64,000 nt of DNA, from positions 186,001 through 250,000 of the forward strand of contig NZ_JADIJE010000004.1 in NCBI RefSeq assembly GCF_015278315.1, in the 5' to 3' direction. The DNA is from Microbacterium ureisolvens (GTDB taxonomy: Bacteria > Actinomycetota > Actinomycetes > Actinomycetales > Microbacteriaceae). Shown here in pieces: positions 44,243 to 51,512 of this stretch; the first letter of the stretch is position 1, and every line of letters begins with the position of its first letter. Position numbers and translations under genes: made by a program. The notes beneath the pieces were generated by a model. That model made no database searches. It was given only the letters and a program-made list of their open reading frames with translations, and was not told the DNA's origin.

Positions 44243-45412
44243 ATGAGCAACGATCTCGGCTACGACGCCTACGAGCTCACCGACGACGAGCGCGAACTCG
44301 CGGCCATGTCGCGGCAGTTCGCCGACGAGGTCGTCGCGCCCCGCTCGTACGAGGCCGACCGCACGCACACCCTGCCGATGGACGTCGTCGCGCAGATGGG
44401 GGAGCTGGGGCTGTTCGGCCTGCCGTTCCCCGAGGAGTACGGCGGGCAGGGCGGCGACTACTTCGCGCTGTGCCTGGCGATCGAGGCACTGGGGCGCGTG
44501 GATCAGTCGCTCGCGATCACGCTCGAGGCCGGCGTCAGCCTCGGCGCCATGCCGGTCTTCCGGTTCGGCACCGAGGAGCAGAAGCAGGAGCTCCTGCCGG
44601 ATCTGCTGGCGGGCACGGCGCTCGCCGGATTCGGCCTCACCGAGCCGGAGGCCGGCTCCGATGCCGGCGCTACCCGCACCACCGCGCGCCTGGACGGCGG
44701 CGAGTGGGTCATCAACGGCTCGAAGCAGTTCATCACCAACTCCGGCACCGACATCACCCGGTTCGTCACGGTCACCGCCGTCACGGGCGAGAGCGACGGT
44801 CGCAAGGAGATCTCGACGATCATCGTTCCCAACGGCACGCCCGGCTTCACGGTCGAGCCCGGCTACGACAAGGTCGGCTGGCGCGCGTCCGACACCCACC
44901 CGCTGACCTTCCAGGACGCGCGGGTGCCGGAGGGCAACCTGCTCGGCGAGCGCGGACGCGGGTTCGCAGGCTTCCTGCACATCCTTGACGAAGGGCGCAT
45001 CGCCATCGCGGCGCTGGCGACCGGTGCGGCGGAGGGATGCCTCGACGCGGCCGTCGACTACGCCGCCAAGCGGACGGTCTTCGGCGAGCCGCTCGCGACC
45101 CGCCAGGGCATCCAGTTCATGATCGCCCGCATGCAGCAACGCGTGCACCTGGCCCGGCTCGCCTGGCACCATGCCGCACGGCTGCGCGACGCCGGCAAGC
45201 CGTTCAAGGCGCAGGCGGCGATGGCCAAGCTCACCGCGAGCGACGCCGCCATGGACAACGCCCGCGACGCCACGCAGATCTTCGGCGGCAACGGCTTCAT
45301 GAACGAGTACCCGGTCGCGCGGCACTATCGCGATTCGAAGATCCTCGAGATCGGCGAGGGCACCAACGAGGTGCAGCTGCTCGTGATCGCGCGGGCGCTG
45401 GGCGTCGCGTGA
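44243..45412 (+). CDS. Acyl-CoA dehydrogenase (short/branched chain)
   Basis: A 389-residue flavoenzyme. Family markers are FGLTEPEAGSDAGATRTTA near residue 132, RTVFGEPLATRQGIQFMIAR, and ATQIFGGNGFMNEYPVARHY. The end, LEIGEGTNEVQLLVIARAL, holds Glu at the usual catalytic position (GEGT); human isovaleryl-CoA dehydrogenase has GAGT there and uses another Glu. ATG 44243 follows GAGGAG at 4 bases, 15 bp after the carboxylase. Order in the operon suggests oxidation of isovaleryl-CoA, isobutyryl-CoA or 2-methylbutyryl-CoA. Mycobacterium FadE19 is the positional equivalent. Confidence 0.93.
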   Translation: MSNDLGYDAYELTDDERELAAMSRQFADEVVAPRSYEADRTHTLPMDVVAQMGELGLFGLPFPEEYGGQGGDYFALCLAIEALGRVDQSLAITLEAGVSLGAMPVFRFGTEEQKQELLPDLLAGTALAGFGLTEPEAGSDAGATRTTARLDGGEWVINGSKQFITNSGTDITRFVTVTAVTGESDGRKEISTIIVPNGTPGFTVEPGYDKVGWRASDTHPLTFQDARVPEGNLLGERGRGFAGFLHILDEGRIAIAALATGAAEGCLDAAVDYAAKRTVFGEPLATRQGIQFMIARMQQRVHLARLAWHHAARLRDAGKPFKAQAAMAKLTASDAAMDNARDATQIFGGNGFMNEYPVARHYRDSKILEIGEGTNEVQLLVIARALGVA

Positions 45413-45419
45413 GGGTAGC

Positions 45420-45983
45420 GTGACAGGGGTGACTGCGCAGGCGACCGACGGTGCGGACCGCGAGAGCGGCTCGGACGCCCCGGACAGCGCCGGCGAGCGG
45501 CGCGAGATCGTCCAGCGCGGGCTGTACTACGACGAGCTGGAGGTCGGTGCCCGCTATCTGCACCGGCCCGGCCGCACGGCGACGGAGGCCGACAACACGC
45601 TGTTCTCGGCGATCACGATGAACACGCAGGCGCTGCATCTGGACGCCGCCTTCTCGGAGACCCAGCCGTTCGGCCAGCGCCTCATGAACTCGATGTGGAC
45701 GCTCGCGACGATGGTCGGGGCATCCGTCTCCCAGATCACCCAGGGCACGCTCGTGGCGCAGCTCGGGCTCACCGACGTCTCGTTCCCCGCGCCGCTGTTC
45801 CACGGCGACACGCTCTACACCGAGACCGAGGTCGTCGAGAAGCGCCTGTCGGTGTCGCGCCCGGGCCAGGGGATCGTGACGCTGCGCCACACCGGGCGCA
45901 ATCAGCGCGGCGATGTCGTCGCCCTGGCCACGCGCACGGCGCTGATGTGGTGTGCGCCGCAGACCTCGGAAGGAACCCCGTGA
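45420..45983 (+). CDS. MaoC-family hydratase, probable methylglutaconyl/itaconyl-CoA hydratase
   Basis: A 187-residue hot-dog-fold protein. The core is YYDELEVGARYLHRPGRTAT, then NTQALHLDAAFSETQPFGQR, and APLFHGDTLYTETEVVEKRL. The N-H pair in NTQALHLD replaces the usual D-x4-H of R-specific hydratases but keeps His. The Mycobacterium homologue Rv2499c works in (R)-specific hydration beside CitE. GTG 45420 has GAGGG 4 bases before; GTG 45429 lies 7 bases after TAGCGT and may be a leaderless internal start. The stop overlaps citE as GTGA. Confidence 0.85.
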   Translation: MTGVTAQATDGADRESGSDAPDSAGERREIVQRGLYYDELEVGARYLHRPGRTATEADNTLFSAITMNTQALHLDAAFSETQPFGQRLMNSMWTLATMVGASVSQITQGTLVAQLGLTDVSFPAPLFHGDTLYTETEVVEKRLSVSRPGQGIVTLRHTGRNQRGDVVALATRTALMWCAPQTSEGTP

Positions 45984-46789
45984 GCTTCGACCTCGGACCC
46001 GCGCTCCTGTTCTGCCCCGCCGACCGCCCCGAGCGCTACGCCAAGGCGCTCGACCGTGCTGACGCCGTGATCCTCGACCTCGAGGACGCCGTCGCGCCCG
46101 CCCACAAGACGGCGGCGCGCGGCCATCTCATCGAGTCCGAGCTCGACCCCGCGCGCGTCATCGTGCGCGTGAACCCGCCCGAGACCGATGCGTTCGTCGC
46201 CGACCTCGCGACGCTCTCGCAGACCGACTACCGGCGGATCATGGTCGCCAAGGCGCAGTCTCCCAAGCGCATCGCGAAGATCGACGCGCGGTTCGAGGTG
46301 GTCGCGCTGTGCGAGACGGCGAAGGGGGTGGCGCAGGCCGATCGCATCGCCGCGCTCGACAACGTCGTCGCCCTGATGTGGGGGGCGGAGGATCTCGTCG
46401 CGAGCATCGGCGGCACCTCCAGCCGCAAGCCGAACGGCCGTTATCGCGACATCGCCCGGTACGCCCGCGCGCGGGTGCTGCTGTCGGCGGGTGCGCGCGG
46501 CAAGGCGGCGATCGACGCCGTGCACCTCGACATCGACGACGTGAAGCGTCTGACGATCGAGGCAGCGGATGCCGCGGCATCCGGCTTCCGCGCCACCGCC
46601 TGCATCCACCCGAGCCAGGTGCCGGTGATCCGCGCCGCCTACCGCCCCGACGAGAAGACCGTCGCGTGGGCCCGCGACGTCCTGGGCGCGGCGGAGCACG
46701 AGCGAGGCGTGTTCTCGTTCCAGGGGCGGATGGTGGACGAGCCCGTGCTGCGGCACGCGCGGGGCATCCTCACCCGCGCCGACGGATGA
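45980..46789 (+). CDS. citE: CitE-like beta-hydroxyacyl-CoA lyase
   Basis: A 269-residue HpcH/HpaI-family lyase. It starts LGPALLFCPADRPERYAKAL, has the metal/substrate site DAVILDLEDAVAPAHK and RVNPPETD, and the acidic metal ligand in LMWGAEDLVASIGGTSSR. Real citrate lyase beta needs partners CitD and CitF, which are absent. The Mycobacterium counterpart Rv2498c cleaves (R)-HMG-CoA and (S)-citramalyl-CoA in leucine and itaconate breakdown. Here the gene is coupled to MaoC and the carboxylase genes, so the same role is the best guess. AGGA lies 5 bases before GTG 45980. Confidence 0.92.
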   Translation: MSFDLGPALLFCPADRPERYAKALDRADAVILDLEDAVAPAHKTAARGHLIESELDPARVIVRVNPPETDAFVADLATLSQTDYRRIMVAKAQSPKRIAKIDARFEVVALCETAKGVAQADRIAALDNVVALMWGAEDLVASIGGTSSRKPNGRYRDIARYARARVLLSAGARGKAAIDAVHLDIDDVKRLTIEAADAAASGFRATACIHPSQVPVIRAAYRPDEKTVAWARDVLGAAEHERGVFSFQGRMVDEPVLRHARGILTRADG

Positions 46790-46983
46790 GCGCGGAATCC
46801 GAGCTCACCCCGCGGATCGGCACGGTCGCCCGCCGCGAGCTCGCCCTGCACGGCATCACCGCCTACGACGATCTCACCGTCCGCTCGCGTGCCGAGCTGC
46901 TGGCGATCCACGGCGTGGGGCCGAAGGCCGTGAGCATCCTCGCTGAGGAGCTCGCCGCGCGCGGTCAGTCGTTCGTGGGCTGA
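46786..46983 (+). CDS. Helix-hairpin-helix (RNA polymerase alpha-CTD-like) small protein
   Basis: A 65-residue protein, mostly one helix-hairpin-helix fold: IGTVARRELALHGITAYDDL, then AELLAIHGVGPKAVSILAEE. It resembles the C-terminal domain of RNA polymerase alpha, which binds DNA. ATG 46786 overlaps the citE stop (ATGA), so it is translated with the leucine operon, but there is no obvious metabolic link. It may bind DNA nonspecifically or regulate something. Its end overlaps the convergent DUF1801 gene by 19 bp. Confidence 0.7.
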   Translation: MSAESELTPRIGTVARRELALHGITAYDDLTVRSRAELLAIHGVGPKAVSILAEELAARGQSFVG

Positions 46984-47345
46984 CGCACGCGGCTATCGGC
47001 GATCGCGCGGGCGACCCGGCCGATGAGGTCGTAGGGGACGTCCTGGGAGTGCGGGAAGACGACCGAGTCCTTCTCGGCGCGATACGGTGCGATCTCGGAC
47101 TCCAGGGGCTCCGGCAGTGTCGGCACCGGATACAGCCCGATGTGCTTCTTCCACCCCGCGAAGTGCAGGGCGTACCGGCCGCCGAGCATGACCGCCGCGA
47201 TGCCGTAGCGCATCTTCTCCTCGGGCACGGTGCCGGAGGCCGCGGCGACCGCCGTCACGATCTCGGAGCGGATGCGGGTCAGCCGCGTCGCGACGTCGGG
47301 CGGGAACCCCGCGATGTACTCGTCGACGCCGGCGGGAGTGGCCAT
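46965..47345 (-). CDS. DUF1801 / YdhG-like protein
   Basis: A 126-residue protein of the DUF1801 family, with VDEYIAGFPPDVATRLTRIR, PEEKMRYGIAAVMLGGRYAL and HFAGWKKHIGLYPVP, which form the conserved core. The family includes a putative iron chaperone (Fra/YdhG), but function is unproven. ATG 47345 lies 7 bases after TAGGCT, so the mRNA is probably leaderless. The last 19 bp overlap the HhH gene in the opposite direction. Confidence 0.85.
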   Translation of the reverse strand: MATPAGVDEYIAGFPPDVATRLTRIRSEIVTAVAAASGTVPEEKMRYGIAAVMLGGRYALHFAGWKKHIGLYPVPTLPEPLESEIAPYRAEKDSVVFPHSQDVPYDLIGRVARAIADSRVRQPTND

Positions 47346-47355
47346 GGCGCCGAGC

Positions 47356-47961
47356 CTAGGCCACCGCTCCCGCGTACGCGATGAGCCGCAGGTGATCGCG
47401 CTCGTAGACGAAGTCGTGATGCGAGCCGTTGAGCAGCCGCTCGCCCTCGGGGGGAAGCTCGCCCGCGGTCGCGTGGCGCATCACCTCGCGGATGAGCGCG
47501 CCGTGGCTCACGACGATCAAGGATGCCGCGGCCGGCGCGGTCGCACGGCGGTGATCCCGCACGACGCGGCCGAGCGCGCCGATGGCGCGCGTGCGCAGCT
47601 CGGACCACGGCGCGGCGCCGGGGACCTCGGCGGTGTACCAGTCGCCCCACCGCGCGCGGAACTCGTCGATCGCGACGCCCTCGGCCTCACCGTACGACCG
47701 CTCGCGCAGGCCCGGGTACATGCGAGGCGTGGGGAGGCCGAGCTCGGCGGCGATGATCTCCGCCGTCTCGCGCGCGCGGGCGAGGTCGCTGGACACGATC
47801 GACGCCGGAAGGTCGCCGTCGAGGCGCTCGCGCAGCACGGCGGCGGTCGCGCGCGCCTGCGCCCGGCCGTTGTCGTTGAGGGGGATGTCGGTCGCTCCCT
47901 GGATGCGCCGGTCGCGGTTCCAATCGGTCTCGCCGTGGCGGATCAGGGTGAGCGCGGTCAT
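47356..47961 (-). CDS. Histidine phosphatase-family protein
   Basis: A 201-residue phosphatase with the RHG motif LIRHGETDWNRDRRIQGATD at residues 6-25 and the second His in VVSHGALIREVMRHA near 155. The conserved Arg in SSDLARARETAEII and Glu in LRERSYGEAEG complete the catalytic set. It could act on a sugar phosphate, alpha-ribazole phosphate or phosphoglycerate. ATG 47961 is 7 bases after TAGGGT. It is 10 bp from the DUF1801 start, but the latter has its own leaderless promoter. Confidence 0.87.
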   Translation of the reverse strand: MTALTLIRHGETDWNRDRRIQGATDIPLNDNGRAQARATAAVLRERLDGDLPASIVSSDLARARETAEIIAAELGLPTPRMYPGLRERSYGEAEGVAIDEFRARWGDWYTAEVPGAAPWSELRTRAIGALGRVVRDHRRATAPAAASLIVVSHGALIREVMRHATAGELPPEGERLLNGSHHDFVYERDHLRLIAYAGAVA

Positions 47962-48000
47962 GCTCTCGACCCTACCCGCGCGTGCTGGGAGCGGGCCGCG

Positions 48001-48855
48001 TCAGGACAGGGCCGGAAGCCCGTCGGCGAGGGCGCGGAGCACCTCGCTCGTGCCGGCGTCGATCTTCAGCGTGGCACGCGCGTCCGCGCGGGTGACGCCG
48101 CGGTTGACGATCACCACCGGGAGCCGGCGGCGTCGCGCCCGCTCGAGAAGGCGGATGCCGGAGTTCACGACGAGTGAGGACCCGGCGACGACCAGCGCTT
48201 GGCTCGCGTGGACCAGCTGCTCCGCCTCGCGGAACTTCTCGGCCGGGATGAACTCGCCGAAGAAGACGACGTCGGGCTTGAGCATTCCGCCGCACACGCT
48301 GCACTCCGGGATGCGGAAGCCGTCGGTGCTCTCGGGGAGCACGTCGCCGTCCGGGCCGAGGGGCACGTTCTCGGGCACGCGGATCCAGGGGTTGTCGTCC
48401 TCGACGCGCGCCGCGAGGTCGCGCCGGTCGAAGACCTGGCCGCAGTGGGTGCAGAAGACCCGGCGCATCGTGCCGTGGAGCTCGACCACGCGACGACTGC
48501 CGGCGCGGACGTGGAGGCCGTCGACGTTCTGCGTCACGACGCCGGTGGTGAGGCCGCGTGCCTCGAGGTCGGCCAGCGCGCGGTGGCCGCCGTTGGGCTC
48601 CGCGGCGGCGAACGCCTTCCACCCCAGGTGCGAGCCGACCCAGTAGCGGCGCCGTGAGGCGTCGCTGGAGAGGAACTGCTCGACCGTCATGGGTGTGCGC
48701 ACCGGCGCGCCCGCGCCGCGGTAGTCGGGGATCCCGGAATCGGTCGAGACGCCGGCGCCCGTCAGCACGGCGATGCGACGACCCGAGAGCGTCTCGATGG
48801 CCCGGGCGACGGCATCCGTCGTCCGTGCATCCATCCCGGTCGCGATCGTCGTCAC
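48001..48855 (-). CDS. NAD-dependent protein deacylase, Sir2 family
   Basis: A 284-residue sirtuin. NAD-binding segments are LTGAGVSTDSGIPDYRG near residue 32, TQNVDGLHVRAG with the Asn-Asp pair and the catalytic His in VVELHGTMRRV. Four zinc cysteines appear as FCTHCGQ and CSVCGGML. GVSTDSGIPDYR is typical for class II (SIRT4-like) sirtuins. It removes acyl groups from lysines; in an amino-acid- and acyl-CoA-burning cell that fits, but targets are not visible. GTG 48855 has AAGGGGG 7 bases upstream; it is divergent from the methyltransferase gene. Confidence 0.9.
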   Translation of the reverse strand: MTTIATGMDARTTDAVARAIETLSGRRIAVLTGAGVSTDSGIPDYRGAGAPVRTPMTVEQFLSSDASRRRYWVGSHLGWKAFAAAEPNGGHRALADLEARGLTTGVVTQNVDGLHVRAGSRRVVELHGTMRRVFCTHCGQVFDRRDLAARVEDDNPWIRVPENVPLGPDGDVLPESTDGFRIPECSVCGGMLKPDVVFFGEFIPAEKFREAEQLVHASQALVVAGSSLVVNSGIRLLERARRRRLPVVIVNRGVTRADARATLKIDAGTSEVLRALADGLPALS

Positions 48856-48975
48856 GGCGCACCCCCTTCGCGTCGAGTGTAGGCCCCGGGGTTTTCGGGA
48901 ATGTTACGGCTGCGCCCGCGCAGGCGGCGAGGGCGGCTCGGCTGCGGCCACGGTCGGCCGCGTGCGCGTGCGACC

Positions 48976-49788
48976 ATGGGACCCGTGCGCGCGACCCTGA
49001 TCACCGATGCCGCCGACGACCGTCTCGCGCACTATCGCGACCTCACCGACGTCGCGCTGCGGCGTGTGATCGAGCCGGAGGGCGGGCTGTACATCGCCGA
49101 GTCCGCCAAGGTGATCGCGCGGGCGATCGCGGCGGGACACCGCCCGCGGTCGGTGCTCGTGCAGGAGAAGTGGCAGGCCGACGTCGAGGAGCTGGTGACG
49201 GATGCCTCCGTCCCGGTGTACGTCGTCCCACCGGAGATCGCCGAGCGCCTCACCGGGTACGCCGTGCACCGCGGGGCCCTCGCGTCGATGCACCGCCCGC
49301 AGCTTCCCGCGGTGGCCGACGTCGTCGCCGGCGCGAAGCTCGTCGTCGTGCTCGAGGACATCGTGGACCACACCAACGTCGGCGCGATCTTCCGCGCCGC
49401 CGCAGGCCTCGGCGCCGACGCCGTGCTCGTCAGCCCGCGCTGCGCCGACCCGCTCTATCGGCGCAGCGTGCGGGTGAGCATGGGCACCGTCTTCCAGGTG
49501 CCGTGGACGCGCCTTCCGGAGTGGTCCGAGGCCCGCGAGGTGCTGCACGGCGCCGGGTTCGAGCTGGCCGCGCTCGCGCTGGCCGACCAGGCCGTCTCGC
49601 TCGACGCGTTCAGCGCGCGGCGCCCCGAGCGCGTGGCCCTGATGCTCGGGGCCGAGGGCGACGGGCTGTCGCGGCGTGCGCTCGAGGCGGCCGACACCGT
49701 TGTCAGCATTCCGATGGCCGGCGGCGTCGACTCGCTCAACGTGGCCGCGGCGAGCGCCGTGGCGCTGTGGGAGCTGCGCGCCCGCTGA
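48976..49788 (+). CDS. SPOUT-family RNA 2'-O-methyltransferase (TrmH/SpoU)
   Basis: A 270-residue TrmH-type methyltransferase. An N-terminal substrate-binding domain with FIESAKVIARAIAAGHRPRS-like sequence precedes the SPOUT knot: VVLEDIVDHTNVGAIFRAAA (motif 1), MLGAEGDGLS (motif 2) and IPMAGGVDSLNVAAASAVAL (motif 3). It methylates ribose in rRNA or tRNA; the exact site is unknown. ATG 48976 and GTG 48985 are both possible; GTG fits the 7-base leaderless rule after GACCAT weakly. The segment upstream of it to 48901 is open by chance. Confidence 0.88.
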   Translation: MGPVRATLITDAADDRLAHYRDLTDVALRRVIEPEGGLYIAESAKVIARAIAAGHRPRSVLVQEKWQADVEELVTDASVPVYVVPPEIAERLTGYAVHRGALASMHRPQLPAVADVVAGAKLVVVLEDIVDHTNVGAIFRAAAGLGADAVLVSPRCADPLYRRSVRVSMGTVFQVPWTRLPEWSEAREVLHGAGFELAALALADQAVSLDAFSARRPERVALMLGAEGDGLSRRALEAADTVVSIPMAGGVDSLNVAAASAVALWELRAR

Positions 49789-49804
49789 CCGGACCGCCCT
49801 CGCG

Positions 49805-50494
49805 TCAGGAGCCGGGGCGGACCGTGAGCTCGGTGAGGTCGGCGTCGCGCGGGAGGTCGAGGGCGGTGATGATCGCGGTCGCGACGGAGGCGGGGTCGAT
49901 CCAGCGCGAGGCGTCGTAGGCGGCGCCCTCCTGCTGGTGCACCTTCTCCTGCATGGGCGTGGCCGTGCGACCGGGATAGACGGTCGTCACGCGCACGCCG
50001 TTCTCTCGCTCCTCCTCGCGCAGGGCGTCCGCGACCGCGCGCACCGCGAACTTGCTCGCGCCGTACGAGCCCCACTCGGGACCCACGCGCAGCCCGGCGC
50101 CGGAGTTCACGAAGACCACGCGGCCGCGGGTGGTGCGCAGCGCGGGCAGCATGAGCCGCGTCAGCTCGGCGGGCGCGACGGCGTTCACGTTGAGCTGGTG
50201 CTGCCAGGTCGCCACGGGCGTCTCGCCGACGGGGCCGAGCTCGACGACGCCCGCCACGTGGACGAGCGAGTCCAGGCGGGCAGGAACGCTCTGGTGGCTG
50301 AAGGCCCACGACAGGCGCGCGGGGTCGGCGAGATCCCCGACGAGCGTCTGCGCCGAGGGGAAGCGCTCGCGCAGCTGCGCGGCGCGGCCGGCGTCGCGCA
50401 CGAGCAGCCAGAGCTCGTCGCCGCGCTCGGCGAGACGCTCGGTCAGGGCCGCGCCGATGCCCGAGCCCGCGCCCGTGATCAGATGCGTCGCCAC
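49805..50494 (-). CDS. Short-chain dehydrogenase/reductase
   Basis: A 229-residue SDR. The nucleotide-binding site is ITGAGSGIGAALTERLAERG, and the catalytic Tyr/Lys are in SYGASKFAVRAVADALR. The N-terminal half lacks the usual extended TGxxxGIG spacing changes, so a classical NADP enzyme is likely. GTG 50494 stands one base after the stop of the SGNH hydrolase gene, so they form an operon on the minus strand. The substrate is unknown. Confidence 0.85.
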   Translation of the reverse strand: MATHLITGAGSGIGAALTERLAERGDELWLLVRDAGRAAQLRERFPSAQTLVGDLADPARLSWAFSHQSVPARLDSLVHVAGVVELGPVGETPVATWQHQLNVNAVAPAELTRLMLPALRTTRGRVVFVNSGAGLRVGPEWGSYGASKFAVRAVADALREEERENGVRVTTVYPGRTATPMQEKVHQQEGAAYDASRWIDPASVATAIITALDLPRDADLTELTVRPGS

Positions 50495-50495
50495 G

Positions 50496-51362
50496 TCAGA
50501 CCTCCTCGCCGCGCTTCTCGTCCGCGGCGGAGGGGTGCCCGGGCGCCAGCGTGATGACCGGGAGCGGATCGGGCCGCTTCGCCTTCACATCGTCGCCCGA
50601 CGACTGATGCCGCAGCCGCCGCAGCACCCACGGGACGAAGTACTCGCGCGCCCAGACCAGGTCGACCGCGCGCGCCTCGCGCCACGTGCGCAGCGGCAGG
50701 GGGTCGGGCTGCATCGGCAGCAGGTCGTTGGGCACGTTGAGCGCGCGCAGAACCATGCGCGCGACCTCGTGATGGCCGAGCGCGTTGTAGTGGAGGCGGT
50801 CGTCGTCGAAGAAGCGCATGTCCTGCACCTCTTTCAGGGCCCACTGGTCGGCGACGATGCAGTCGTACCTGTCGGCGATCGCGCGGATGTTCTCGTTGTA
50901 GATCGCCACCTTGCCGCGGATGCCGCGGAAGACCGGCGTGAAGGCGGTGTCGATGCCCGTGAACACGACGACGGTGGCGCCCTCCCGCGACAGGCGCACG
51001 ACGGCGTCCTCGAAGCGCTGCGCGACCACGTCGGGGTCGCCGTTCGGGCGGATGACGTCGTTGCCGCCCGCCGAGAAGGTCACGAGGTCGGGCTTGAGCG
51101 CGATGGCCGGCTCGACCTGCTCGTCGACGATCTGGCCGATCAGGCGGCCCCGGATGGCGAGATTGGCATAGGCGAAGTCGTCCACCTGCTCCGACAGCAC
51201 CTCGGCGACCCGGTCCGCCCATCCGCGGAAGCCGTTGGGCGCAGACGGCTCGGGGTCGCCCACGCCCTCGGTGAACGAGTCGCCGATCGCGACGTAGCGC
51301 CGCCACGGGTGCGGCTGCGCGTTGGCGACATAGGGGCTGCGGGGATCTTGCGTCGTGGACAT
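50496..51362 (-). CDS. SGNH/GDSL hydrolase
   Basis: A 288-residue hydrolase. The catalytic Ser is S29 in VAIGDSFTEG, the block III SAGGNDVIRPNGD, and block V DRLHYNALGHHEVAR with Asp and His. No signal peptide is visible, so it is probably cytoplasmic. ATG 51362 has GGAAC upstream. Such enzymes are lipases, esterases or carbohydrate deacetylases. It is the first gene of a two-gene unit with the SDR, divergent from the helicase gene. Confidence 0.87.
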   Translation of the reverse strand: MSTTQDPRSPYVANAQPHPWRRYVAIGDSFTEGVGDPEPSAPNGFRGWADRVAEVLSEQVDDFAYANLAIRGRLIGQIVDEQVEPAIALKPDLVTFSAGGNDVIRPNGDPDVVAQRFEDAVVRLSREGATVVVFTGIDTAFTPVFRGIRGKVAIYNENIRAIADRYDCIVADQWALKEVQDMRFFDDDRLHYNALGHHEVARMVLRALNVPNDLLPMQPDPLPLRTWREARAVDLVWAREYFVPWVLRRLRHQSSGDDVKAKRPDPLPVITLAPGHPSAADEKRGEEV

Positions 51363-51512
51363 CAGTGTTCCGTTCGTCGGCTCGTGACCGTCAGCCAGGC
51401 TACCGCGCGGGACGGACGCGGACGGATGCCGCCACCTCGGGCACCCGCGACCCCCGATGTCGTGCCGGTCGTCTATCGTGGTGACTCGTTGTCTACGGGG
51501 GAGGTGCATTCG

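Noticed and set aside
42626..45325. Long minus-strand open frame (about 900 codons) opposite the carboxylase and acyl-CoA dehydrogenase genes
   Set aside because: The plus strand carries full conserved enzymes with motifs; the antisense frame is Arg/Val/Gly-rich with no motif. High GC content makes such mirror frames common.
45416..45431. Leaderless start of the MaoC gene at GTG 45429 after TAGCGT
   Set aside because: The gene is inside an operon and GTG 45420 has its own GAGGG; the hexamer may be chance. Kept only as an alternative.
50052..51512. Plus-strand frame in phase with the helicase, extending about 490 codons upstream
   Set aside because: It lies over the SDR and SGNH hydrolase genes on the other strand, which have clear motifs; the ribosome binding site at 51497-51504 defines the helicase start at 51513.
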